Below are positions 6,901-15,145 of a stretch of DNA of 25,637 bases, piece by piece. Source of the stretch: Roseiarcus sp043784465 (GTDB lineage Bacteria > Pseudomonadota > Alphaproteobacteria > Rhizobiales > Beijerinckiaceae); the NCBI GenBank assembly GCA_043784465.1, contig JAYVYJ010000299.1:1-25637 (forward strand), in the 5' to 3' direction. The position numbers and the translations under genes are program-made. Numbering within the stretch: position 1 is the stretch's first letter; every line of letters begins with the position of its first letter. The notes under the pieces are model-generated. The model saw only the letters and a program-made list of their open reading frames with translations, was not told the DNA's origin and made no database searches.

Positions 6901-7701
6901 ATGCGCCGAAGTAAGGCAAGTCCGGCGTCGGCTGCGCTCTACGCGCTCGCAAGTCTGGGGCTGGCGGCAGGCGGGCCGACGGCGGCGCGCGCGGGCGCCT
7001 GGACTTTGCCGGAAGGTCAAGGCCAGATCATACAAACGGTGTTCGGCTGGCTCGGCTGGGGCACCGCCCCGCCCCGTGCGCGCGAAGACAAGATCGAGAC
7101 GCAGACCTATGTGCAATATGGCGTCACCGACCGGCTGACGGCGATCGGCGTGCTCTCATTCGAACGCCACGCGCTAAGCGCGCCCAAAGACGTCTACACG
7201 GGCCTCGACACGACCGGGGCGGGATTGCGGACGCGCATCTGGTCGAACGACGCCTGGACTTTCGCTTTTGAAGCGACGGCCTTCTACGGCGCTGCGAGCG
7301 ACGCGAGCCGTCCCGCGCAGGCGGGCGGCGCCGGGCTAGGGGCGGATGCGCGGGCGCTGGCGGGGCATAATCTTACCCTGTGGGGCAAGCCCGCCTTCGT
7401 CGATGCGGAGGCGGGCTATCGGCTGCGCACAAGGGGGCCGCCCTCCGAATGGAAGGGCGATTTGACGCTGGGCGTGGACTGGACGCGCCGCGCGCAAATC
7501 CTGTTTCAGACGTTCACTACGATTTCACAAGGCAACGGGCGCACCGGGTTCCCCGCCTGGGAGGCGCACAAGGGCGAAATCAGCCTCGTCTACGCGCTCG
7601 ACGAGCAATGGTCTTTGCAGGTTGGCGGCTTCTCGACGATCTGGCGCCGCCACGCCGCCAGCGAATATGGCGCGCTCGTCGCCGTCTGGCGGCGCTTCTG
7701 A
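6901..7701 (+). CDS. Putative outer-membrane beta-barrel protein, unknown role
   Basis: The 266-residue protein starts at ATG 6901 with AGGA seven bases upstream; an upstream in-frame TTG (6859) is less likely because it would spoil the signal peptide. A classic signal peptide (positively charged MRRSK, hydrophobic ALYALASLGLAAGG, then AARAGA as cleavage site) precedes repeated amphipathic strands with alternating aromatic residues, such as TYVQYGVTDRLTAIGVL, WTFAFEATAFYGA and WSLQVGGFSTIW, and it ends in a C-terminal aromatic (VAVWRRF), the mark of barrel proteins inserted by BamA. Comparable proteins are annotated only as putative transporters or hypothetical. No substrate can be inferred. 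The following gene begins 98 bp later. Confidence 0.7.
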   Translation: MRRSKASPASAALYALASLGLAAGGPTAARAGAWTLPEGQGQIIQTVFGWLGWGTAPPRAREDKIETQTYVQYGVTDRLTAIGVLSFERHALSAPKDVYTGLDTTGAGLRTRIWSNDAWTFAFEATAFYGAASDASRPAQAGGAGLGADARALAGHNLTLWGKPAFVDAEAGYRLRTRGPPSEWKGDLTLGVDWTRRAQILFQTFTTISQGNGRTGFPAWEAHKGEISLVYALDEQWSLQVGGFSTIWRRHAASEYGALVAVWRRF

Positions 7702-7799
7702 CGCGTCTTGGCGTCACCCGCGCCAGCCCCTAAAGAGGCGCAACGCTAAGGGGACGGCGTGAACGACGACAACAGGGGGCGGCCCGCCGCCGGGGCCAC

Positions 7800-8633
7800 A
7801 TGAACGCGACCTTTTTCGCCCTCGCGTTCGCCGCCGCCCTGCTGGACGTTACGGTCGGCTATCCCGAGCGGCTGGAGACGGCCATCGGCTCCCCCGCAAG
7901 CTGGCTGAACGCGTGGCTGCGCACGGTGGAGGGCGCCGCCGCCGGTTGGGAGGGGCGCCTTGCGCTCGTGCTCTACCTGGCGCCCGCCATGGTTCTGGCG
8001 GCGGCTTTGGACATCGGGCTGCCCAACGACGCCACGGGCTTCGTCGTGCGCGCGGTGCTGGCCTCCACCTTGTGCGGGCGCCAGAGCCTCGACCGGCGCG
8101 TGCGCGCGGCGGCGCTGGCGTGGGAGCGCGAGGGGCCGGGCGAGGCGATGATCGCGGTCGAGACGCTGGGCGCGCGGGAGGACGAGACGCGGCTCGCGCC
8201 CGCCTCCGCTGCGGCGCTCGGCGCCCGCTTCGCCGATGAGGTGGTGGGGCCGAGTGCGTTCATACTGCTGGGGGGACTGGTCGGGGCGGTGTTTTTCCGG
8301 GCGCTGATCGTGGCGGGGCGCGGCGCGCGGCCGGACACGAAACTGGCCCGCGCGGTCGCGAACGGGGAGAGATGGACGCTCGGTCCCGTCGCCCGCCTCG
8401 CCGCACTTGCGCTCGCAGCCGCCAGCGGCCGCCGCGCGCCGTTCGCCGCCGTGACGGCGCGGGCGGCGCGGGCGACGGGGCCGGCCGAGGCCGCAATGCT
8501 GGCCGCGCTCGGCCCCGCGCGCCGCGACGAGCCCGGCTACCTGCGCGCCGCCCTGGCGCTCTACCGGCGCGCGGCGGCGCTGGAGATGGCGGCGCTCGTC
8601 GCGCTGACGGTCGGGGCCGTGACTTTATCCTGA
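7800..8633 (+). CDS. CobD/CbiB-like membrane protein, probably degenerate
   Basis: The 277-residue, Ala-rich membrane protein resembles adenosylcobinamide-phosphate synthase (CobD/CbiB), which joins aminopropanol phosphate to cobyric acid. Support comes from the overall plan: AAALLDVTVGYPERL at the N-terminus (compare LLD-x-x-xGDP), SLDRRVRAAALAWEREGPGE and AMIAVETLGARE in the middle (compare the A-x-x-x-I-V-GRDT region), and GARFADEVVGPSAFILLGGL, then VGAVFFRAL (compare D-x-V-x-PLF-x-x-x-GG-x-xGA-x-x-YRA). However, the family's GDP-x-x-x-PHPV, GRDT, ESVAEN and NT-x-DSM motifs are missing or altered, and it is shorter than the usual 300-330 residues. Enzyme activity is doubtful. No other cobalamin gene is near. 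Confidence 0.6.
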   Translation: MNATFFALAFAAALLDVTVGYPERLETAIGSPASWLNAWLRTVEGAAAGWEGRLALVLYLAPAMVLAAALDIGLPNDATGFVVRAVLASTLCGRQSLDRRVRAAALAWEREGPGEAMIAVETLGAREDETRLAPASAAALGARFADEVVGPSAFILLGGLVGAVFFRALIVAGRGARPDTKLARAVANGERWTLGPVARLAALALAAASGRRAPFAAVTARAARATGPAEAAMLAALGPARRDEPGYLRAALALYRRAAALEMAALVALTVGAVTLS

Positions 8634-8713
8634 CATGCACGGGGCCCGGGCTTTCTGGACGCGCCCGCAGACCGGGAGTACCCTCAGACTCTCGGATTCG
8701 CTTTGGGACGCTG

Positions 8714-10036
8714 ATGCCGCGCGACGCGCAGGGCCACGAAATCACAGGTTCGCCAGAATCGGCCCTCGCCTACGACCGCGCGCTGGCGGACTATTATGCG
8801 CTCGGCGGCGACCCCGTCGGCGGGCTGAAAGCGGCGCTGTCGCACGACGCGGGTTTTGCGCTGGGCGCGACCGCCATCGCCGCGCTCTTTCTGGCGGGAA
8901 GCTTTCGCGCCGACCATGCGGAGGTGAAGGGGGCGCTCAAGGCCGCCCGTGCGGCCTCGCGACGCGCCACCGCCCGCGAACGGCTGCATCTGGAGGCGGT
9001 GGAGACCTGGGCGGAAGGGCGGCTGAGGGACGCGACCGCCGTATGGGAGGAAATCCTCGTCGAGCATCCAACCGACGCGCTGGCGTTGCGGCTGGCGCAG
9101 GACCTTTATTTGTTCCTCGGCGCCTCGACCGCGATGCGCGACAGCGTCGCGCGAGTGTTGCCCGAATGGCGCGACGGCGACGCGCTGACCAGCTATGTCT
9201 GGGGAATGCGCGCCTTCGGGCTGGAGGAGACCGGCGATTACGCCGCCGCCGAGGCCGCCGCGCGCGAGGCGTTGCGCCGCAACCCCGCCGACGCCTGGGC
9301 CGTTCACGCGCTGGCGCATGTGTTCGAAATGACCTCCCGCCTCGAGGAGGGCGTCGCGTTCCTGACGCAGACCAACCCGGACTGGCGCCATGCGCATTTT
9401 CTGGCCGGGCACAACGGCTGGCACCTCGCGCTTTATCTGATCGAACTCGGCCGGACCGATGAGGCGCTCGCCGGCTTCGACCGCCACATGGTCGCGGCGA
9501 TGAAGAACGGCCAGACGCTCGACCGGGTGGACGCCGCCGCGCTGCTGTGGCGGCTGGAGCTGGAGGGCGTGGACGTGGGCGCGCGCTGGGCGCCGGTGCG
9601 GCGCGCGTGGGGACCGCATCTGCACGATCATACGCTGGCGTTCAACGACCTGCATCTGGCCTTCGCCGCCGCGCGCGATCCCGGCCTCGCCGCGCAATGG
9701 CGCGATTCGCTGGACGCTTTCGCCGGCGAGGCGGAGGGCGACAACGCCGTGGTCATGACCGCCGTGGGCCGGCCGCTGATCGACGCGATGCTCGACTTCG
9801 GCGAAGGGCGCTTCGCTCAAGCCGTCGAAGCGATCGTGCCGCTGCGTTATGACGTGTGGCGCATAGGCGGCAGCCACGCGCAACGCGACGTGGTGGACCT
9901 CACGCTGATCGCAGCCGCGGAGCGCGCGGGGGAGAGCAATCTGGCGCGCGCGTTGCTGGCCGAGCGCGCCGCGCTGCGCCCGACGCCGCGCTGGCTCGGG
10001 CGGTTGGCGCAGGCCAGGGCGGCGTTGGCGCCGTAG
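8714..10036 (+). CDS. Tetratricopeptide-repeat protein, TTC38-like
   Basis: From ATG 8714 the product has 440 residues and starts MPRDAQGHEITGSPESALAY, matching the opening of bacterial TTC38-like proteins; the frame is open upstream but overlaps the CobD-like gene. It is helical throughout with TPR-like pairs, for example ETGDYAAAEAAAREALRRNP followed by ADAWAVHALAHVFE. The block HNGWHLALYLIELGRTDEAL, with LDRVDAAALLWRLELEG after it, is diagnostic of the TTC38 group. There is no signal peptide, so it is cytosolic. TTC38 proteins have no settled function; they may be protein-binding scaffolds. It lies 80 bp after the CobD-like gene and 32 bp before the Rieske oxygenase gene, so an operon is likely. 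Confidence 0.8.
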   Translation: MPRDAQGHEITGSPESALAYDRALADYYALGGDPVGGLKAALSHDAGFALGATAIAALFLAGSFRADHAEVKGALKAARAASRRATARERLHLEAVETWAEGRLRDATAVWEEILVEHPTDALALRLAQDLYLFLGASTAMRDSVARVLPEWRDGDALTSYVWGMRAFGLEETGDYAAAEAAAREALRRNPADAWAVHALAHVFEMTSRLEEGVAFLTQTNPDWRHAHFLAGHNGWHLALYLIELGRTDEALAGFDRHMVAAMKNGQTLDRVDAAALLWRLELEGVDVGARWAPVRRAWGPHLHDHTLAFNDLHLAFAAARDPGLAAQWRDSLDAFAGEAEGDNAVVMTAVGRPLIDAMLDFGEGRFAQAVEAIVPLRYDVWRIGGSHAQRDVVDLTLIAAAERAGESNLARALLAERAALRPTPRWLGRLAQARAALAP

Positions 10037-10068
10037 TTGCGAGCCACCGCGCGGAAAGGATCAATCCC

Positions 10069-11082
10069 ATGCTGAACACTCGCCAAAAGGTGCTGCGCGA
10101 TTTCTGGTACGCGACCGTGCCGATGGAAGGGCTGAAGGGCGGACCGGCGCCGTTCAAGCTGCTGGGGCAGGAGATCGTGCTGTTCTGCGACAAGGACGGA
10201 CTGCCCGCCGCGCTGGAGGACCGCTGCTGCCACCGCACCGCAAAACTGTCGAAGGGCTGGATCAACAACGGCAACATCGTGTGCGGCTATCACGGCTGGG
10301 AATACGACCGCGAAGGTAAGCTGGTGATGATCCCGCAATTCCCGTTCGAGCAGCAGGTGCCCGACGCGAAGGCCAGGAACTTCCACGCGAAGGAGCGTTA
10401 CGGCTATGTCTGGGTGTGTCTTGGCGAACCGATCTGCGACATTCCCGCGCTCGATTACGAGACCGACCCGAAATTCCGGCGCATCCATCAATTCTACGAC
10501 CGGTGGAATACGTCGTCGCTGCGGTTGATGGAGAACTCGTTCGACAACGCGCATTTCGCCTTCGTCCACAAAGGCACGTTCGGGGATGTCAACCAACCCA
10601 AGCCCGAGAAATACGAGATCACCGAGACCGATTACGGCTTCGTCGCTGAAACTATCGTCGAGGTGCGCAACCCGCCCGCCGCCCTGCGCATCACCGGCAC
10701 GAGCGATCCCACCACCAAACGCATCATGCGCAATCACTGGTATCTGCCGTTCTGCCGCACGATGGACATGGCTTACCCTTCCGGCCTGCGTCACGTTATT
10801 TTCAATTGCGCGACGCCCATCGACGACGGCGCCATCCAACTGGTGCAGATCCTCTATCGCAACGACCGCGAGGAGGATTGCTCGACCGACGAACTGATCG
10901 CCTGGGACAGGGCCATCGTCGAAGAGGACCGCGAGATGCTGGAGGCGACCGATCCCGACGCGGTGGTCGACATGGGCCGCAGAATCGAGATGCACATGCC
11001 CTCCGACCGCCCCGGCATGCTGATGCGCAACCGGCTCAACGCCTTGTTGAAGGCGCATGGCGAGGTCGAGGTTCCCCGGTGA
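10069..11082 (+). CDS. Rieske non-heme iron oxygenase, alpha subunit
   Basis: The 337-residue protein has an N-terminal Rieske [2Fe-2S] domain with ligands Cys53-x-His55 and Cys72-x-x-His75 (VCGYHGW), and a C-terminal catalytic domain with the mononuclear iron motif: Asn156-x2-Asp159-x2-His162-x4-His167 in ENSFDNAHFAFVH. It would use electrons to activate O2 for hydroxylation or demethylation. Size and motif spacing resemble the VanA/TsaM-like monooxygenases and other single-component alpha subunits rather than large ring dioxygenases. The ATG at 10069 follows GGAAAGGA by eight bases. No dedicated ferredoxin reductase is seen; the flavodoxin-fold gene 91 bp downstream is a candidate partner. 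The substrate is unknown. Confidence 0.9.
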   Translation: MLNTRQKVLRDFWYATVPMEGLKGGPAPFKLLGQEIVLFCDKDGLPAALEDRCCHRTAKLSKGWINNGNIVCGYHGWEYDREGKLVMIPQFPFEQQVPDAKARNFHAKERYGYVWVCLGEPICDIPALDYETDPKFRRIHQFYDRWNTSSLRLMENSFDNAHFAFVHKGTFGDVNQPKPEKYEITETDYGFVAETIVEVRNPPAALRITGTSDPTTKRIMRNHWYLPFCRTMDMAYPSGLRHVIFNCATPIDDGAIQLVQILYRNDREEDCSTDELIAWDRAIVEEDREMLEATDPDAVVDMGRRIEMHMPSDRPGMLMRNRLNALLKAHGEVEVPR

Positions 11083-11173
11083 TCGTCGCGGATTTGGTTG
11101 ACGATCCCCGCGACGCGCGGTTCGCCAAGCGGGAGGACGGCGGCCGGCGCAAGAGCGCGCATCCCGTGCGCGC

Positions 11174-11758
11174 ATGAAAATCCTCTACGTCTATTGCCAC
11201 CCCTTGCCGGAGAGCTTTCACGCAGGCGTTCGCGTCGAGGCGCTGGCGGGGTTGAGCGCGGCGGGGCATGAAGTCGATCTGTTCGATCTCTATGGGGAGA
11301 AATTCGATCCCGTATTGTCTGAAGAGGGGCGTCGGCATTATCACGACGAGAACGTCAATCAGGACGGGCTGGAGAGCGTGATCGGGCGGTTGCAGCGGGC
11401 CGAGGCGCTGGTGTTCCAGTTCCCGACCTGGTGCTTTGGGCCGCCGGCGATGCTGAAGGGCTTCTTCGATCGCGTGTTCATGCCCGGCGTCGCGTTCGAC
11501 CTGTCGAACCCTGCGAGCGTCAAGCCGATGCTCGGCAACGTCAAAAAAATCGCGGGAATCGTCACCTATGGGCGGCCGCGTTACATGGCGATGTGGATGG
11601 GCGATCCGCCGCGAAAGATAATCACGCGCTATGTGCGATGGTTCGCACGGAAGGGGGCGAGCGCGGAATATCACGCGCTGTATCATCTCAATGTCGCCAG
11701 CGACAAACAGCGCGAGCGGTTTGTCAGGCGAGTACGTGGGGCCATGGAGCGGTTTTAA
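11174..11758 (+). CDS. NAD(P)H dehydrogenase (quinone)-type flavodoxin-fold oxidoreductase
   Basis: The 194-residue product belongs to the flavodoxin-2 fold family (NQO1/KefF/MdaB/WrbA-like relatives), FMN- or FAD-binding enzymes that reduce quinones and similar acceptors. The start MKILYVYCHPLPESFHAGV is the flavin phosphate-binding strand and loop; FQFPTWCFGPPAMLKGFFDR is the family signature around the flavin ring; and GIVTYGRPRY is a second flavin contact. Length is normal. It lies in the same direction as the Rieske oxygenase gene and before a hairpin at 11769-11801. A role as its reductase is only inference, because these enzymes usually pass two electrons to quinones and not one at a time to Rieske centres. 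Confidence 0.85.
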   Translation: MKILYVYCHPLPESFHAGVRVEALAGLSAAGHEVDLFDLYGEKFDPVLSEEGRRHYHDENVNQDGLESVIGRLQRAEALVFQFPTWCFGPPAMLKGFFDRVFMPGVAFDLSNPASVKPMLGNVKKIAGIVTYGRPRYMAMWMGDPPRKIITRYVRWFARKGASAEYHALYHLNVASDKQRERFVRRVRGAMERF

Positions 11759-11768
11759 TCGTCGCGCT

Positions 11769-11801
11769 CCGTCATGGCCGGGCCTGTCTCGCCGATGACG
11801 G
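11769..11801. terminator. Hairpin between convergent genes
   Basis: CCGTCATGGC pairs with GCC-g-ATGACGG, giving a ten-pair stem with one bulge and a 12-base loop. It sits between the convergent oxidoreductase and E1 dehydrogenase genes. There is no T-run, so it may be a Rho-assisted or bidirectional end, or a copy of the small palindromic repeats that contain CGTCATGGCCGGGC in many Alphaproteobacteria. Confidence 0.5.
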
Positions 11802-11823
11802 CGGGACGACGTCCAACCAAGCC

Positions 11824-14463
11824 TCAGCGCGTCCAGGACGCGCCCGCCTCTGCGTCAAGGCCATAGTCCGCCACCGCTTTCGCCGCCGCCTCTTTCATCC
11901 CCAACGCCGCCAGCGCGGCGACGACGACATGCGCGGCGTCCACCTCGAAGAAGCGTCGCAACGCCGCGCGCGTGTCGCTGCGTCCAAAGCCATCCGTGCC
12001 CAGAGCCGTGAACGGCGCCTTCAGATAAGATGCAACCATCTGCGGCACGGCGCGCACATAATCCGTCGCCGCGACGATGGGCGCCTCGCCCGCCAGACAT
12101 TGCGCGAGATGGCTCACGCGCGGCGCCGCCATCGAATGCAGGCGGTTCCAGCGTTCGACCTCAGCGGCGTCGCGCGCGAGTTGCGAAAAACTGGTCGCGC
12201 TCCACACTTCTGCGCCTATGCCCCAATCCGACTGCAGCCGCCGCGCGGCCTCGACCACCTGAGGCAGGATGGCGCCGGCGCCGAGCAAGCGAATGGGACC
12301 GGTCCCGCAAACGCGATAAAGCCCGCGCAAGATGTCGTCCTCGACGCCTTCGGGCATTGAAGGCTGCGCATAGTTTTCGTTGCCGACGGTGACGTAATAA
12401 AACTCGTCGCGCTGTTCCTCCATCATCGCGCGCGCGCCCCGGTCGAGGATCACGGCGACCTCGTAGGCGAAGGCGGGATCGTAGGCGCGGCAATTGGGAA
12501 TGGTCGCGGCGACGACGTGGCTCGATCCGTCCTGATGTTGCAGCCCCTCGCCGCCCAGCGTCGTGCGGCCTGCCGTCGCCCCCAGCAGGAACCCGCGCGC
12601 GCGCGAATCGGCGGCGGCCCAGATGAGATCGCCGACGCGCTGAAAGCCGAACATCGAATAGTAGATGTAGAACGGCAGCGTCGCGGCATTGTGGACGGAA
12701 TAGGAGGTCGCCGCCGCGACCCAGGACGAGATCGCCCCCGCCTCGGTGATGCCCTCCTCCAGCAATTGCCCATCCTGCGCCTCGCGATAATAAAGCATCG
12801 AAGCGGAATCCTCGGGCTCGTAAAGTTGGCCGACGGGGGAATAGATGCCGACCTGACGAAACAGATTGGCCATGCCGAAGGTGCGCGCCTCGTCGGCGAC
12901 GATGGGCACGACGCGCGGGCCGAGGACCTTGTCCTTGATGAGGCCGCCCATCAACCGGACGGCGGTCATCGTCGTGGACATCTCCTTGCCCGCCGCGTTA
13001 AGCGCGAATTCGGCGTAGGTCGCCAACGGCGGGATGGCGACGGGTGCGGATGTGCGACGCCGTGCGGGAAGATAGCCGCCCAAATCCGCGCGGCGCGCGC
13101 GCAGATAGCGCGCTTCGGGCGAATCGTCGGGCGGGCGGTAAAATTCGAGGTTGGTCGTCTGCTCGTCGGTCAACGGGAGTTGGAAGCGGTCGCGATAGGC
13201 GAGCAGCGCCGCGACGTCGAGCTTCTTGGACTGATGGGCGGTCATGCGGGATTCGCCTGCGCCCGCCATGCCAAAGCCCTTCTTGGTCTTGGCGAGGATG
13301 ACGGTGGGGCGGCCCTTCTCGGCCTTGGCCGCGGCGAAGGCGGCGTGCAGCTTGATGAAATCGTGGCCGCCGCGCCGCAGCCGGTCGATCTCGCCCTCGC
13401 TCATGCCCGCCACCAGCGCGCGCACCTCCGGATCTTCTTCGAAGAAATGCGCGAGATTGTAGCCGCCGTCGCGCGCGCCCAGCGTCTGATAGGTCCCGTC
13501 CGGCGTCTGTGCGAAACGGCGCAGCAAGGCGTGGGTCTTGTCGCGCGCGAAGATCGCGTCCCAGTCGCTGCTCCACAAAACCTTGACAACGTTCCAGCCC
13601 GCGCCGCGAAATACGCTTTCCAGCTCCGGGATGATCTGGCCGTTGCCGCGCACGGGGCCGTCGAGGCGTTGCAGGTTGCAGTTGACGATGAAGGTGAGGT
13701 TGTCGAGCTTCTCGCGTGCGGCGAGGGAGAGACCGGCGATGGATTCCGGCTCGTCCATTTCGCCGTCGCCGAATACGCCCCACACGTGGCGCGCGCGCGT
13801 CTCGGCGAGGCCGCGGTCCTGCAAATAGCGCATGAAGCGCGCCTGATAGACGGCGGTGATCGGGCCGATGCCCATCGAGCCGGTGGGGAATTGCCAGAAA
13901 TCGGGCGCGAGCCAGGGGTGAGGGTAGGAACTAAGGCCCGGCCCGCCGATCTCCTGCCGGTAGCGTTCGAGTTGCGCCTGGCCGAGCCGCCCTTCTAGAA
14001 AGGCGCGGGCGTAGACGCCGGGCGCGGAATGGGGCTGGAAGAACACGAGATCGCCGCCCGAACCGGTATCGGCGCGGAAGAAATGGTTGAAGCCCATCTC
14101 GAAGATTTCCGCCGCCGAGGCGTAGCTGGCGATATGGCCGCCCAACTCCCCGTAGGCCTTGTTGGCGCGCCCGACCATGGCGAGGGCGTTCCAGCGCAAG
14201 ATCGCGGTGAGGCGGTTCTCCATCGCGACGTCGCCGGGATAGGTCGGCTGGCGCTCGGGGGGAATCGTGTTGCGATAGGGGGAGAACGGCAGATGCTCGG
14301 GATCGACGCCGAGCAGGCGCGCGCGGGCCTCAAGCGCGGAAAGCACGAACTCCGCGCGGTCGCGCCCTGCGGCGCGCACGAGGCTGTCGAGCGCGCCGAG
14401 CCAGTCGGCGGTTTCGTCGGGGTCGGCGTCGCGCGGATCGACTTTTATGGGCGTCGTGAGCAT
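11824..14463 (-). CDS. mdeB: Homodimeric 2-oxoacid dehydrogenase E1 (AceE/MdeB-like)
   Basis: The 879-residue thiamine-diphosphate enzyme is the single-chain, homodimeric E1 type. The cofactor motif is VFGDGEMDEPES (GDG at 232-234) with NCNLQRLDG ending the motif at 261-269. HSAPGVYARAFLEGRL, PHPWLAPDFWQFPTGSMGIG and TTLGGEGLQHQDGSSH are classic AceE segments. It would decarboxylate pyruvate or 2-oxobutyrate and acylate a lipoyl E2. Alphaproteobacteria normally use the two-chain PdhA/PdhB for pyruvate, and no E2 or E3 gene follows here. The gene is divergent from an Lrp-type regulator, as mdeB is linked to mdeR in Pseudomonas, so 2-oxobutyrate is a plausible substrate. The symbol is tentative; aceE is the alternative. 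Confidence 0.88.
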   Translation of the reverse strand: MLTTPIKVDPRDADPDETADWLGALDSLVRAAGRDRAEFVLSALEARARLLGVDPEHLPFSPYRNTIPPERQPTYPGDVAMENRLTAILRWNALAMVGRANKAYGELGGHIASYASAAEIFEMGFNHFFRADTGSGGDLVFFQPHSAPGVYARAFLEGRLGQAQLERYRQEIGGPGLSSYPHPWLAPDFWQFPTGSMGIGPITAVYQARFMRYLQDRGLAETRARHVWGVFGDGEMDEPESIAGLSLAAREKLDNLTFIVNCNLQRLDGPVRGNGQIIPELESVFRGAGWNVVKVLWSSDWDAIFARDKTHALLRRFAQTPDGTYQTLGARDGGYNLAHFFEEDPEVRALVAGMSEGEIDRLRRGGHDFIKLHAAFAAAKAEKGRPTVILAKTKKGFGMAGAGESRMTAHQSKKLDVAALLAYRDRFQLPLTDEQTTNLEFYRPPDDSPEARYLRARRADLGGYLPARRRTSAPVAIPPLATYAEFALNAAGKEMSTTMTAVRLMGGLIKDKVLGPRVVPIVADEARTFGMANLFRQVGIYSPVGQLYEPEDSASMLYYREAQDGQLLEEGITEAGAISSWVAAATSYSVHNAATLPFYIYYSMFGFQRVGDLIWAAADSRARGFLLGATAGRTTLGGEGLQHQDGSSHVVAATIPNCRAYDPAFAYEVAVILDRGARAMMEEQRDEFYYVTVGNENYAQPSMPEGVEDDILRGLYRVCGTGPIRLLGAGAILPQVVEAARRLQSDWGIGAEVWSATSFSQLARDAAEVERWNRLHSMAAPRVSHLAQCLAGEAPIVAATDYVRAVPQMVASYLKAPFTALGTDGFGRSDTRAALRRFFEVDAAHVVVAALAALGMKEAAAKAVADYGLDAEAGASWTR

Positions 14464-14552
14464 GTGTTCCTCCGACGGTAACTTTAGCCCGGCCTGCGCC
14501 GCAGGGGGCGCCGAAGTTGGCTTGCCGCTACGAACTTTGCCGCATAAACCGC

Positions 14553-14575
14553 TGCCGTAAACTCATTCCACGGCA
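14553..14575. promoter_or_regulatory. Inverted repeat in the E1/Lrp divergent promoter region
   Basis: TGCCGT (14553-14558) and ACGGCA (14570-14575) form a 6-bp inverted repeat with an 11-base AT-richer spacer, just before the Lrp-type gene. Further TGCCGC copies occur at about 14523 and 14538. This is a plausible operator for the adjacent Lrp/AsnC regulator acting on itself and on the divergent E1 gene. The site is inferred from symmetry and position only. Confidence 0.35.
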
Positions 14576-14579
14576 AAAC

Positions 14580-15074
14580 ATGCTGAACAAGCCGCTCGAC
14601 GCCCTCGATATCCGCATCCTCTCGGAACTTCAGGAAAACGCCGGCCTGACCAATTCGGCGCTCGCCGAGCGGGTGGGCCTGTCGCCCTCGCCCTGTCTGG
14701 CGCGGGTTCGTGCGCTCGAAAAGGCGGGCGTGATCGCGCGCCGGGTGACGCTGCTCGATCCGACCAAGCTGGGGCCGAGCCTCAGCGTGTTCATTCAGGT
14801 GACGCTCGACAAGCAGACCGAGGACCATCTCGACGTGTTCGAGGCCGCCGTCGCCCGCTTTTCCGAGGTGATGGAGGGTTATCTGATGACCGGGGATTCG
14901 GACTATCTGTTGCGCGTCGTCGTGCGCGACGCGGTCGCCTTGCAGCATTTCATCGTGGGCAAGCTGTCGAAAACGCGGGGCGTCGCCAACATTCGCTCCA
15001 GCTTCGCGCTCAAGCAGGTCAAATACAAGACGACGTTGCCCGAGGACGTGCTCTGCGGCGGCCGGACGCTTTGA
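14580..15074 (+). CDS. Lrp/AsnC family transcriptional regulator (MdeR-like position)
   Basis: The 164-residue protein has an N-terminal winged helix-turn-helix (LDALDIRILSELQENAGLTN, then SALAERVGLSPSPCLARVRA) and a C-terminal RAM ligand-binding/oligomerisation domain (VTLDKQTEDHLDVFEAAVAR, then MEGYLMTGDSDYLLRVVV). Lrp-family proteins bind amino acids and regulate amino acid metabolism, usually acting on a divergent gene. Here the divergent gene is a 2-oxoacid dehydrogenase E1, 116 bp away, as in the methionine-degradation regulator/E1 pair MdeR/MdeB. The start at ATG 14580 places the HTH at the usual distance from the N-terminus. The effector is not known. Confidence 0.92.
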   Translation: MLNKPLDALDIRILSELQENAGLTNSALAERVGLSPSPCLARVRALEKAGVIARRVTLLDPTKLGPSLSVFIQVTLDKQTEDHLDVFEAAVARFSEVMEGYLMTGDSDYLLRVVVRDAVALQHFIVGKLSKTRGVANIRSSFALKQVKYKTTLPEDVLCGGRTL

Positions 15075-15145
15075 AACGCGCTGGACGGCGGGGCCGGGGT
15101 CTGCTATCGGCCCGACCTCAAATCAAAACAGCGCGCCGAAGCGCT

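Noticed and set aside
8684..9883. Minus-strand open frame of 399 codons opposite the TTC38-like gene
   Set aside because: It is antisense to the TPR-type gene and shows no protein-like periodicity.
12517..13998. Plus-strand open frame of 493 codons inside the E1 dehydrogenase
   Set aside because: It is antisense to highly conserved AceE-type sequence and has no recognisable motifs.
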